Origin: Bacteroidaceae bacterium
GTDB taxonomy: Bacteria > Bacteroidota > Bacteroidia > Bacteroidales > Bacteroidaceae
NCBI GenBank assembly: GCA_017469525.1
Contig: JAFUGG010000026.1
Location: 17,852 to 81,851 of the forward strand
Reading direction: 5' to 3'
Length of the DNA stretch: 64,000 bases
Each line of letters opens with the position of its first letter. The first letter of the stretch is position 1. This document shows, in pieces, positions 32,486 through 42,900 of the stretch. The notes under the pieces are model-generated. The model searched no databases. It was not told where the DNA came from and saw nothing but the letters and a program-made list of their open reading frames with translations. The position numbers and the translations under genes are program-made.

Positions 32486-32530
32486 GGAGACCTTAACGAC
32501 TTTAGGGACTTTAGGGACTTTAGGGACACT
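32486..32530 (+). repeat. 9-bp tandem array, 5 units, before the endonuclease I gene
   Basis: GGAGACCTT, AACGACTTT, AGGGACTTT, AGGGACTTT, AGGGACACT; ends 14 bp before the ATG at 32545. Confidence 0.85.
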
Positions 32531-32544
32531 ATTAAAAAAGAAAC

Positions 32545-35157
32545 ATGAAGAAGACTTACATGACCTTGCTGCTGGCTGCGGTGGCGGTGTGCAGCTTTGC
32601 TGCTGCACCGAACGGTTCGGGGACGTACTATCAGAATGCCGACGGCAAGAAGGCTGCGGCACTGAAGTCGGCGCTACGCGACATCGTGCAGACCACTGTG
32701 GAACGCGACTATGGTGACCTCTGGACGGACTTCAAGACGACCGACAAGCGCAGCGACGGCAAGGTGTGGGACATGTACTCCAACATCACGAACTTCACGT
32801 TTGGCACCGATCAGGCTGGCTCTTATCAGAAGGAGGGCGATGTCTATAATCGCGAGCACTCGTTTCCCAAGAGCTGGTTTGGCGGCGAGATAAAGCCGAT
32901 GTACACCGACCTGCACCACATGTACCCGACCGACGGCTTCGTGAACAACAAGCGCGGCAACTATCCCTTCGGTGAGGTAAGCAGCCCGACGTATTCCTCT
33001 TCCGGTGGCTTCAGCAAGCTCGGGCCTTGTTCCTACAGTGGCTATACGGGCACGGTGTTCGAGCCTGCCGACGAGTATAAGGGTGACTTCGCGCGTACAT
33101 ATTTTTATATGGTGACTTGCTACGAGGAGAAGCTCAGCGACTGGTACTCGAAGAACAGTGAGTCGAGAGCCACATTAGACGGCAGCGCCTACCCTGGCTT
33201 CCAGACATGGCAGCTGAACATGCTCCTGGAGTGGGCAACTAATGACCCTGTAAGCCAGAAGGAGATAGACCGCAACAATGCCGTCTATGGCATCCAGAAG
33301 AACAGGAATCCTTTCATAGACTATCCCGGCCTGGAGCAATACATCTGGGGCAGCAAGAAAGACGATACTTTCAGCTACAATAACTATGAAGTACCCGACG
33401 GTAGCTCGTCAGGCGGTGGCGATGATCCCGACCCAGGGACTAATCCTGAACCTAGTGGCGACGACAAGACCATTACCTTGACTTATGAATCCTTCGGCTT
33501 GAGTGGCTATGCCGTGTATAATGCAACCGTTGGTGGTTATAGCTTTACGGTAAATCAAGGCTTCAAAGGCGAAGGCAATACTATTCAGATGAATAGTAGC
33601 AAAGGCAGTGGAATTCTTTACAATACGACAGCCATTCCAGGCTTGAAGTCTATAACGGTAAATGTTGCATCAGGCAGCAAGACTTATACCATTACGACAG
33701 GAACATCACAGACTCCCACAACCAATAGTCAGACAGGAACAACAGGCGGCACATATAATGCTGCAAGCGGCGACACTTATTTCCAACTGAAGGTTTCTGG
33801 AGCATGTTATTTCTCGTCGATTGTCATTACTTATAATGAAGGTGGCGACGAGCCTATTGACCCAAGCTTCAATGGCCTTTCTGACTTAAGTGTCAATTGG
33901 AAAACTCCTTTGACGTTGACGCAAGGCACGACAGGTACACCAAACTTCTTGACGGACGGTACGGTAACGCTCACCAGCTTGAATGAGGCAGTTGCTACTG
34001 TCGATGGTCTTATCATCACGCCTCATGCCGTTGGCACAGCTATGATAACCGTCAACACGGCAGCCACCGATGCATATAACGCTGGCAGCGTGATGTTCCC
34101 CATTACGGTGCTTGCACCGGAAGGTAAGACAGAGGCTGCACCAAGTGCAACTACTATATTTACAGAGACGTTTGCAGGATGTACGGGCAAAGGTGGTAAC
34201 GATGGCCGGTGGAGTGGTAATGGTACCGCTACAGGCACTGCTACGACCGATAATGACGGTTGGTATTTCTTAAAAGAAAATGGTGCTTCTGGCTGTATCA
34301 AACTGGGTGCAAGCTCTGGCACAGGCAAGGCTACTACGCCAGCCCTTGGCGAAGCAGGTACATTGTACTTATCATTCAGGGCTGGTGCTTGGGATCATTC
34401 CTCTGAAAAAACAACACTTAATCTTTCTGTTTCTGAAGGTAACATTAGTGCTACAAGCGTTGAACTCACCAAAGGCAAGTTCAACACTTACAATGCAACA
34501 ATCACAAACGCCACTGCTGAAACAAAAATCACATTTCAGTCCTCACAAGCAAGCAACAATCGTTTCTTCCTTGATGATGTTGTGGTAACAAAGGCTGGTG
34601 CTACTCTCACCAAGACGCTCAACGACTATGGCTATGCCTCTTACTGCTCGGAGTATCCCTTGGACTTCAGCGACTACGAGTCTGCCGACTACAGCGCTTG
34701 GCAGGTGACAGGTGTGAGCGGCGAGACGATTACCTTTGCTCAGGTGACGGGCACGGTGAAGGGCGGTACGGGTCTTATCCTGAAGGGTGAGCCTGGTGCA
34801 ACCATTACTCTGAACTCTGCTGCCAGCGAAACAACACTCGATGGCAATCTGCTCGTGGGCACTATCGCCCCGACGTATGCCGATGCTGGACAGTACTTCG
34901 GCCTCAAGGGCAATGAGTTCGTCCCTGTGGCTGCCAGCACGGTTCCCATGGGCAAGGCCCTGTTGCCTGCCAGCCTGATAGCAGGCGACGAGGTGAAGGT
35001 GCTCAACTTTGTCTTCGAGGATGAGGCAACGAGGATAGGCCTCACCCCCGACCCCTCTCCCGTGGGAGAGGGGAGCATATACAACCTCGCAGGCCAGCGC
35101 CTCCAGAAGATGCAGCGTGGCATCAACATCGTGAACGGGAAGAAGATTTTTAAGTAA
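32545..35157 (+). CDS. Secreted endonuclease I-family nuclease, T9SS cargo
   Basis: An 870-aa exported protein. After a signal peptide (MTLLLAAVAVCSFAAA) comes an endonuclease I (EndA/NucM) domain, residues about 25-280, with the catalytic region REHSFPKSWFGGEIKPMYTD, LHHMYPTDGFVNNKRGNYPF and a structural NRNPFIDYPGLEQYIWG. Next are a Gly/Asp/Pro linker, beta-sandwich domains (including an Ig-like LSVNWKTPLTLTQGTTGTPN), the pre-tail module (from about 690, LNDYGYASYCSEYPLDF) and the tail SIYNLAGQRLQKMQRGIN...NGKKIFK. Residues about 831-843 are encoded by a REP-like palindrome. It probably degrades extracellular DNA for nutrition or escape from traps. Followed by a WDxEW peptide gene. Confidence 0.92.
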   Translation: MKKTYMTLLLAAVAVCSFAAAPNGSGTYYQNADGKKAAALKSALRDIVQTTVERDYGDLWTDFKTTDKRSDGKVWDMYSNITNFTFGTDQAGSYQKEGDVYNREHSFPKSWFGGEIKPMYTDLHHMYPTDGFVNNKRGNYPFGEVSSPTYSSSGGFSKLGPCSYSGYTGTVFEPADEYKGDFARTYFYMVTCYEEKLSDWYSKNSESRATLDGSAYPGFQTWQLNMLLEWATNDPVSQKEIDRNNAVYGIQKNRNPFIDYPGLEQYIWGSKKDDTFSYNNYEVPDGSSSGGGDDPDPGTNPEPSGDDKTITLTYESFGLSGYAVYNATVGGYSFTVNQGFKGEGNTIQMNSSKGSGILYNTTAIPGLKSITVNVASGSKTYTITTGTSQTPTTNSQTGTTGGTYNAASGDTYFQLKVSGACYFSSIVITYNEGGDEPIDPSFNGLSDLSVNWKTPLTLTQGTTGTPNFLTDGTVTLTSLNEAVATVDGLIITPHAVGTAMITVNTAATDAYNAGSVMFPITVLAPEGKTEAAPSATTIFTETFAGCTGKGGNDGRWSGNGTATGTATTDNDGWYFLKENGASGCIKLGASSGTGKATTPALGEAGTLYLSFRAGAWDHSSEKTTLNLSVSEGNISATSVELTKGKFNTYNATITNATAETKITFQSSQASNNRFFLDDVVVTKAGATLTKTLNDYGYASYCSEYPLDFSDYESADYSAWQVTGVSGETITFAQVTGTVKGGTGLILKGEPGATITLNSAASETTLDGNLLVGTIAPTYADAGQYFGLKGNEFVPVAASTVPMGKALLPASLIAGDEVKVLNFVFEDEATRIGLTPDPSPVGEGSIYNLAGQRLQKMQRGINIVNGKKIFK
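35043..35078. repeat. REP-like palindrome inside the endonuclease coding sequence
   Basis: CCCCTCTCCCGTGGGAGAGG, preceded by CACCCCCGA, encodes TPDPSPVGEG just before the sorting tail. The corresponding linker in the paralogous cargo proteins has an unrelated sequence (MEDGRSQMEDG). Confidence 0.8.
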
Positions 35158-35340
35158 AAGGAAGTAAAAAGGAAGTAAAAAAAGAAGTAAACTCGCTACG
35201 CTCGTGGAAGTAAAGCACTTTGTGCTGGACAATACCACTACAGGCGAAGAAAGCTATCGTCCATGAGCGAAGCGAATTAACTTCCATAAGCAAAGCTTAT
35301 TAACTCCCCATTTAACTCCAACTCGAAGAGTTTAACTCCT
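35157..35340. repeat. GGAAGTAAA-armed dispersed repeat, copy D
   Basis: Left arm GGAAGTAAA units (35163-35192), ACTCGCTACGCTCGTGGAAG, an AGCAC/GTGCT hairpin, GGACAATACC (35227-35236), a 16-bp spacer, GCTATCGTCC (35253-35262), then TTAACTTCC and TTAACTCC units. Relative to copies A and B it is in the opposite orientation. It fills the gap between the endonuclease and peptide genes. Confidence 0.87.
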
Positions 35341-35369
35341 GAGAATTAAAACTTAATTCGATAAAAACA

Positions 35370-35537
35370 ATGAAAGAGACATATATCACACCCGAGGTTT
35401 TCCTGATAAGTCTTTCTGCGGTCAGGCCGCTTGCCGTTTCCCAGCCCGACATCACGACGAACCCTGGCGGTGATGCTGTCGAGGGCAAGGACCTGGATGT
35501 GAAGGAGAGCAAAAGCATTTGGGACGAGGAATGGTAG
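35370..35537 (+). CDS. Small WDxEW-ended peptide, copy 2
   Basis: A 55-aa protein starting MKETYITPEVFLISLSAV and ending DVKESKSIWDEEW. It matches copies 1 and 3 at both ends, while the centre (SQPDITTNPGGDAVEG) differs. It lies 212 bp after the endonuclease I cargo gene, with copy D of the dispersed repeat between them. It is too short for many gene callers, so it is easily missed. The conservation at both termini argues for a real gene. Function unknown; a partner or processing product of the T9SS cargo is conceivable. Confidence 0.78.
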   Translation: MKETYITPEVFLISLSAVRPLAVSQPDITTNPGGDAVEGKDLDVKESKSIWDEEW

Positions 35538-36048
35538 GCAGAGCAAGCTCTGACTACTCCCTCTTCTACTCCCACTGACTTCTTAAACTTTCCCCGGACA
35601 GCAATATCTGTCAATCTGTCAGGGGAACCATCGGATTTGCTTACATCTTGAATTTTTCAGGTCGCCTGAGAATGCGACGAAAATGCTCGCCTCGTACCTG
35701 GGTACGGGACAACGAGAGTAAATGTTAAAATCTTAACCCATTGAGGCTGTGACATATACAAAACGCCTCAAGCGAGAAAGTCCGTCAAGACACCCGATTT
35801 TGTACATAAAAGTGGACATTTTGACCCATTTTGAGGGGCGTATCGACGCATCAAAATGCCCGGAAGGACGTGTCGCGTTGACAAACTTCACGTGTGAACT
35901 TTCCAAACTTCTCTGGAAAAGTCAGGAAACTCCTCCTGTCGGGTCGGTTTTCGGGACACAATTTTGTCTATTTTGCTAAGTTTTGAATCCAAAACTGAAA
36001 TAGCAGAAAGTAAGCGAAACGAACAAAAAGCTTACATTGATTTATTTT
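35538..36048. other. Noncoding stretch after peptide copy 2
   Basis: Holds an orphan element end CGGACAGCAAT at 35595-35605 (identical to the right end of the 36049 element), a CGTACC/GGTACG hairpin near 35690 and the degenerate 22-bp array at 35795-35948. No convincing ORF. The 76-codon frame at 35749 simply runs across the array. Confidence 0.65.
35795..35948. repeat. Degenerate 22-bp periodic array, about 7 units
   Basis: In 22-bp steps from 35795, units share position-specific similarity rather than identity: units 3-5 carry GACGCAT, GACGTGT and CACGTGT at the same offset, and units 5-7 all begin AAACT(T/C)C. Less certain than the other arrays because no two units are identical. Confidence 0.55.
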
Positions 36049-36443
36049 ATTGCTGTCCGCTAAAAAACAACTTGACTGCTTTAGCTGAGTAAATTCGGGA
36101 AAGCATCTCAAGCCTGGAAGGCTTCACTTTGAGTAACCGGGGGCGAAGCCCTCGGAAAGCGTGGATGAACTTCTCCCTGCTGCCTGGAGGGCGGTACTAT
36201 GAGATGCCGAGGGTACTGCCTTCCAGGCAGGAGTAGGAAGGTGGTCTCTGTGTTCAGTCCGAGGGCTTCGCCCCCCGGTTCTTCCCTACGGTCAGGCGGC
36301 AAAGCCGGAGTCCTCATGGTGAAGCCTTCCAGGCTTTCCTGCCATTGAACAGCCTTCCAAGCCCTTGATAACTGTTACTCATATAAAATACCTGTGTAAT
36401 CGAGGGAGCAGGTGATAAAGAAATAATTTCCCCGGACAGCAAT
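36049..36443. mobile_element. MITE-like element, copy 1 (395 bp)
   Basis: Ends are the inverted repeats ATTGCTGTCCG (36049-36059) and CGGACAGCAAT (36433-36443). GATTTATTT flanks it on both sides (36039-36047 and 36445-36453), consistent with a 9-bp target duplication. The interior is full of GCCTGGAAGGC-type palindromes. A 103-bp core (36156-36258) is bounded by GGGCGAAGCCCTCGG and CCGAGGGCTTCGCCC and is inverted relative to copy 2. The right arm has an extra segment of about 30 bp (CCCTACGGTCAGGCGGCAAA). No coding capacity; a non-autonomous element. Confidence 0.88.
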
Positions 36444-36844
36444 AGATTTATTTAAGCTTCGGGCGTTTTTTGCTATGCTTATTGGAGGGGAAGGTAGCAA
36501 GGGGGCTTGCCCCCTTGTCCGGCACGGTATGTTGGGACTTCGTTACAAGGGGGCAAGCCCCCTTGCTATCTTCGCATAACTCCTTATTTAACTCCACTTT
36601 ATAATCAGCACACGATATGCTCTCCGCTGTCTGGAAGGCAGTACTATAAGATGCCGGGGTACTGCCTTCCAGGCAGGAGATGGGAGGGTATTGCACCTTG
36701 TCCGAGGGCTTCGCCCCCGGTTTCTCAAAGTAAAGCCTTCCAGGCTTTTTGGCCATCAAGCATTCTCAAGCAAGCATATTGTTAGGAACGCCTGCAATAG
36801 CCTTCCAGGCTTAGGATGCCTGCCTGATTTAACCGGACAGCAAT
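36444..36844. repeat. Nested repeat cluster next to MITE copy 1
   Basis: Contains copy 2 of the AAGGGGGCTTGCCCCCTT double palindrome (36493-36600), then a partial MITE core and right arm (36630-36760) with GTCTGGAAGGCAGTACTATA and CCGAGGGCTTCGCCC, and a right-end CGGACAGCAAT at 36834-36844. Its core is in the same orientation as copy 1. No ORF; the 103-codon minus-strand frame here reads the palindromes. Confidence 0.8.
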
Positions 36845-36849
36845 AATAG

Positions 36850-36882
36850 AAAAAGGAAGCCTCCGCTGGGGGCTTCCTTTTT
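36850..36882. terminator. Bidirectional-looking terminator after the giant dockerin-like gene
   Basis: GGAAGCC (36855-36861) pairs with GGCTTCC (36871-36877), with an A-run before and a T-run after, so it can terminate in either direction; the relevant one is the minus-strand operon ending at 36904. Confidence 0.85.
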
Positions 36883-36903
36883 CCTAAGTTTAAGCTGACG
36901 AGC

Positions 36904-39900
36904 CTACTGGGCTGCCATGATGTTGAGGATGGCCACTACGTCGGCGATGTCCACTGCGCCGTCGCCATTGACGTCGGCAGCGGGGTTGTCGCTGTCCGAA
37001 GCCATGATGTTGAGCACAGCCACTACGTCGGCTATGTCCACTGTGCCGTCCTGGTTCAGGTCGCCCTGTATGCCGAAGCCGCAGAGCTGCAGATGGTCGC
37101 CACGCTCCACCTGCCACTTGAGCAGCGGCCAGCCGAGTCCGATGGTGCCGTTCTCGTGCCAAGCATCCCACTGGCTTGCGATGTTGCTAATCTCTTCCTG
37201 ATTCTGTACGCCATAGAAGAGCAGACTCTCGACGTTGCTGCCCTGGTCGTCGGCAATGGCTGCAGTGGCCAGGCTCTTGTTGGCCTTGCCTGCAGCATAG
37301 CTGTTGCGTACGGTGAGGCTGGGACTGCCAATGCCAATGAAGTCGCCCATCGAGCTGCCGGCTCCCACGCAGGCATTGGTGTAGACATTGGAGACGGTGG
37401 CATTGACAGCCACACCTGCCACGGGACCTGCGGCGCAGTTCTCCAAGGCGTCGGCCGTCAGGAGCTTGCCGTGGACGTAGCACTGGTCCACAAGGGCAGC
37501 GTTCTCCTCCGTGCCGAGACGTCCGGCCAGCAAACCGACATCCTGAGCCTTACCGCTCTCGACGGTGGCATTGTAGAGACCCATGTTCTTCACCTCGCCC
37601 ACGAGTACTCCGAAGAGACCCGTCTCGAAGCCATTCTCCTTGACAGAAGCGACGTTCAGGTTCTTGATGACGTGGCCCGTGCCGTCCAGAGAGAGAGCCT
37701 TGCCGTAGCCCTCCTCATAGCTGTTGGCATAGAAGGTGCTGTTGAGCGGCCACCATCCCTCGCCCTTCATGTCGATGTCGGAGGTGAGGCGAGCATAGAG
37801 CGTCCTGCCGCTGGTCATGCGGTCGCGCAGGCTCTGGAGGTCCTGCTTGTTGGCAATCTGCAAGGGGTTGCTCTCCGTGCCGTTGCCTTTCGTCTCAAGG
37901 AGCGTAGCCTTCATGCTGGCCTTGTCCATGTCGAACTCAATGAGGTACTTGCCTGCAGGCGAGATGCGCCATGTGCGGTCCAGACCGCGCACGAGGTTGG
38001 TCACCTCCTGTCCGCTCTGCAGCTCGAGGTATTGTTCTTCGCTGCCGTAGCGAGCCTCGGTCCAACTGGAACGTGTCGTCTGGCTGAAGTTCACCATCTC
38101 CTCTGTGCTGCGGCAAGCCATGATGCCGAAGGAGCAGAAGGGATTGCTGTTGTCGTTCACGAGGTCCACTACGCCGACGTACTTACCGCTGCCCACATGC
38201 TGGAGCGGAATCTGCTCATCGTTCTTCCAGCGCATCAAGCTGCCCTGGCGGTTGTTGAGCGTACCCGTCACGAAGACAGCGTTGGGCCAGTTGTAGTCGT
38301 CCTGCAGCTCGAAGTCCACCGTCATTGCATCGAGGTCGAGCACAATGTTGTAGGTGCCGTTCAGAGCTTGGAAGTCGCTGCCACCCTCCTGCACGCCGAA
38401 GGTGTGACGTCCAGGCGTGATGAAGTTGCGTGTGGCATCGGCACTCTTGTAGATGGTGTTGATGCGACGGAAGAAGAGACCTGCACGCTGGAAGCCAGCC
38501 GAGCGATGGCTGCGGTCCTGAAGCGTGACAGAGCCCACGAACTTACCCTCGGCATTCTTCACCAGAGGATAAAGCGAGCACATCTGGCTGTAGGGCCATT
38601 CGCCGTTCTCGCTCAACTCGTCGTAGAGGTCGCCCTGCACATAGACCACGCCACCGATGACAGGATTCTCCATCAGTTCGGCAATCTTCTGCTCAGCCTC
38701 CTCGTCGGTGAGCGAACCATCAACGATGATTTCCACCAGGTCGTCGTAGATGCCATACATCTCGTCCTGCACGTCGCCAGGCTCCATGCCTTCTGCCATG
38801 TCTGAAGCAAACTGGGCAAGCATGTTCAGCTGATTGTAGAGACCGGCACTTACAGGGATGGCAGCAAACTCGTCATTCATTTCCTCGATGAGCTGGAGCT
38901 GCTGCTCCTTGTCGGCACTCTTAGCCTCCTCAATCTTATTTCTGATGGCATCGATGTGCGACTGGCTGAGATAGTATTCCTGGTCATCGCGTTGCTGGTC
39001 AATCCGTTCGATGCGTTCGCTGTACTGATTGAGGATGTCGCTGATGGCAGCACTGCTCTGGCCGTAGTAGGTGAGGCGGAAGTTGCCCCAAATGGTCAGG
39101 TTCTTGTTTCGCCAAGGCGTATCAACGCTGCGTATGCCAATGTTGAGTTTGCCGTCCTTGACGATTCCATAGACCGTCTGCTCATAGCGTTTGCCGTTGA
39201 AGGCAAAGCTGGCCGTGTAGATATTGTCGGGTACGAAGTAACCTTCTCCCTCGCTCGTGTCGATATCGACGCTGCCCGTCTGCTCGCCATTGTGGGGAGC
39301 CGTCTCGTCCTCGGTAGCATCGAAGCGGCAGTTCACGCCGTTCTGTGCATCGACGTAGCTCAGTTTGTCGGCATAGACACTGAGCACAGGTGCAGCGAAG
39401 TCATTCACGAAGAGCTGAGCCGGTATGATGTCTGAGCCATCGATGAGACCCTCGCGACCCTGGCCCGGGCGATGGAAAGCCTGAGCAGTCAAGGCATAGA
39501 TGCCATCGTTGAGTCCGGTAATCTGCTGGTTCACCTCGAAGGTCATGTTGTAGGCAGCAGCCACAGGAACGACGTCGGTGAAGCCACCATTATGCACCAT
39601 GTTGTAGCCACTCTCGGTGCGACCCTCGGTGACGGTCCAGCCGTTCCATGCCACCGCATCGTTGAACTTAGGATTGACGATGAGGGAAGTCATGTCTGAG
39701 CCCTCGGCAGCACTGTTCATGATGGCAGCCTGCAACAGCTGCTGGGCAAAGGCAGCCTCGGCAGCAAGCTGTCCGGCATCGAGCAGGCGATACTCCTTTA
39801 TATATAAATATGTGCCATTGGGGAAGTCTTCAGAGGGCTCTTCGCTTTGCGTCAGGTAGGTCTCCAGCTTGTCGGCATCATCGCCCTGGAGGTCGTCGCG

Positions 39901-42900
39901 GCTCTCCCATTCACTGATGATGGCCTCGACGGCAGCAACATAGCTCTCATAGGCAACAGCGCTGAGCTTAATCTGATCCGGCAGGCGGCTTGCCTTGTCG
40001 GCAGCATCGAGGATAGCATTAGTGTCTGTAAGGCTCCCTGCACCATCGATGACTTCTTCGTAATCCTCCTTCAGCGACTCCTGACCGAGGACATCGTCCA
40101 GGTCTTGTGCATCGTCGGCAATCTGTTCGGCAATAAGTGCATAGGCAGCAGCATCGTTGCCAACATATTCAATACGGATGCGGTCGATGACGCTCCAGGC
40201 ATTGGCACTGTTGATTTGATTGGTCAGGCCGATACGCAGCGTACCATCCGTGACAGCCAGATAGAGCGGAGCATTCCAGTAGTGACCCTTGCCCATATAG
40301 ACAGCGGCTGCTGCGGTCGAAGCGGGAACGAACATGCCATCGGACAGTTCCGTCTCGCCCACGCCACCATTCAGCTGCGCATCCTTGCCGTCGGCAGTGA
40401 TGTCCACGAGGCGGCGAGCCTGGCGCTTGCCAGCACTCTCGGCATAATAATACGTGTTACGCATCATGTCCTCGTTGAAGTCTTCGTAGGCCTCACTGCC
40501 AAGAGCAGCAGCGCGACTGAAGCCCTGCAGACGCAACTTATAGACACCGTTCTCGAGGTCGGTGATGTCCTGATAGGTATTAAAGGTCTTGCCTGATTGT
40601 TCTGCCACGCCATTGCTGACGGCAAACTCGTTGCCAGTCCAGAAGTTGCTGTCGTTCGTGAAGTTCGGGTTCCTAATGATAGCAAGGAAGCCAGTGTAGT
40701 TGGGGTCTTCCTGTCCGCAGACAGAGCAGAAGCCATCCGTGAACTTATGATCTGGGATGACCACCTCGTTGTTGTTGGAATACGTCATGCCTGATGGGTC
40801 CACCGTGCCGTCGCACAGCATCTTGCCCTTGGGGAAGACTTGAGCATGTCCGTTGGAGAAAGGCAGAGGCTGGTCGTCAACCTCGCTGCCATTGTCGAGG
40901 TTCTGGTACCAGGCGATGTTCGTCTGGTCGCCATTGAGCTTGAAGCAGAGCGTGCCGTCCATTATCTCGTCGTAAGTGATGAGGCTCACCTGCTGTTCAA
41001 TCTCGCTTGTGCAGTAGTTGTTGGAGAGATGTCCGTCCGTGACACGGGCAAAGAAGAGACCTTTATTCTCGCTGTAGCCCGTCACCTCGCTGCAGCTCCA
41101 GCAGTTGTTGACGGTAGCCTTGCCACCGCTGCCGCCCCATCCGACGAGTGCCGCTGCATCGCTGCCGCCTTCGACTGCGCCTGTAGAGAAACAGTTCTCG
41201 ATGAGGAGCGTCGTCTGGCTGCCCGTGTTACCACCGAAGATGCCTGCTGCTTGAACACCAGTGGCATAGACATTACCCATGTTGCCAAGGTTACGCAGCG
41301 TGACGTTGCCTGCCATCTGGTATGTGCCGCCCACGAGGGCAACGCATTCGCCTGTGGCGTTGATGGAACATGTCTCGTCGAGCAGGAGGTTTTCGATGAA
41401 GGCTCCATTGCCACAACGTCCGATGAAGCCGACATAGTTGCCCGAGAAGTTGAGGTGAAGCTCGCTGATGCGATGCTGTCCGCCATCGAAATGTCCGCGA
41501 TAGGGATTCGTTCCGTTGCCGATAGGCTCGAACAGGTCGCTGTAGTCAGTCATGTCGATATCCTCGGCAAGACGAGCATTCCAGTCGTTGTGTGCGAACT
41601 CGTTGACCATGCGAGCGAACCAGTAGAGCTGGCTGGCATTGCTGATGGTGTAGAAGCCATCCTCGAGCGGAGCATAGTCGAGCTGCGGGTTGCCGCAGTT
41701 GATGCAGAAGCCGTCCTCGAACTCATGCGGCGGAATTGTGCCGCTGGGAGAGTTGCTGTAGCCATTGACATCGAGCGGTGTGCCGTCGCAGTTGAGTTCG
41801 CCTCCGGCATAGACCTGACCGCCCTCAATATAATAAGGAACGGGGAAAGCATCGGTGCCAAGGAGCTGATGCCAGACGATGTTGGTCTGGTCACCATTGA
41901 GGAGGAAGCAAAGCTCGCCACCCTCGAGCGGTTCATCGGTCATCCAGTCGCCGTCGGTTCCCTGATGGCCTGAGCCTTGGTCGTCGAAGTCTGAGAAGTC
42001 GTAACAATTCGTCAAGACCATCGTGCCGGGTTCATAGCGGACGAGTTGGCAATAGTAAGAGTATTTGTTGCCAGCCATGTCAGCACCTGTGATGTTGCCC
42101 ATGTTGACGCAGTTCGTTAGGGAACTGCCACTCATGTTCAGCCATGAGCAGAAGGCCGTTGCGGGATTGCCTGTGATGTCGCCTGTATTGAGGCAGTTCT
42201 TCATCTGAAGCGTTGGGTAGCCGCTCTGGCCCACGCCGAGGATGCCGGCAGCGGAACCGGTGGTGGCATAAATCGTTGCTTCGTTCACGCAGTTCTCTAT
42301 GACAAGGGGAGTTTCTGCATTGATTTGCGCAGCACCAGCAATGCCACCGATGCCGGAAGGACCTGTCACGGAGCAAGAACTGTCGATGATGAGGTTGCGA
42401 ATGACGGTTGCACCACGAACGACACCGAAGAAGCCTTGGAAGTTGCTTGTGGCATTGATGACCATGCCTTTGATGCGGTGGCCTGCGCCGTCGAAAGTGC
42501 CATTATATTTATATGTGGTGTTCAGGCCGATGGGCGTATGAGCGTTTACTGTGCCTTGATAGTCAATGTCGGCAGTCAACATACCCTTGATGGTGACCAG
42601 ATGCGCATCGTTGACCATTGCAGCGAACCATTCCACGTCGGCCACGCTGCCCAGTTCATAGAAGCCGTCGGCATTGGGCGAGAGGTGGTCTTGCATGAGC
42701 GTGCCGCAGACGGAGCACCAGCCATCGACGTCGTTGTGCTTAGGTGCTGGTGTCGTATTGCTGTTGCTATAAGTCACATCGCCTACTGCAACGCCTGCGC
42801 AATTCACTTCGCCCACGGCATAGACTTGTGCATGACCATCGGAGAAGGGCAGAGGAATGTTGTCTTCGCCCAGCGTCTGATACCAGTTGATGCTGCTTTG

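Noticed and set aside
35749..35979. 76-codon plus-strand ORF after peptide copy 2
   Set aside because: It runs through the degenerate 22-bp array and has no recognisable protein features.
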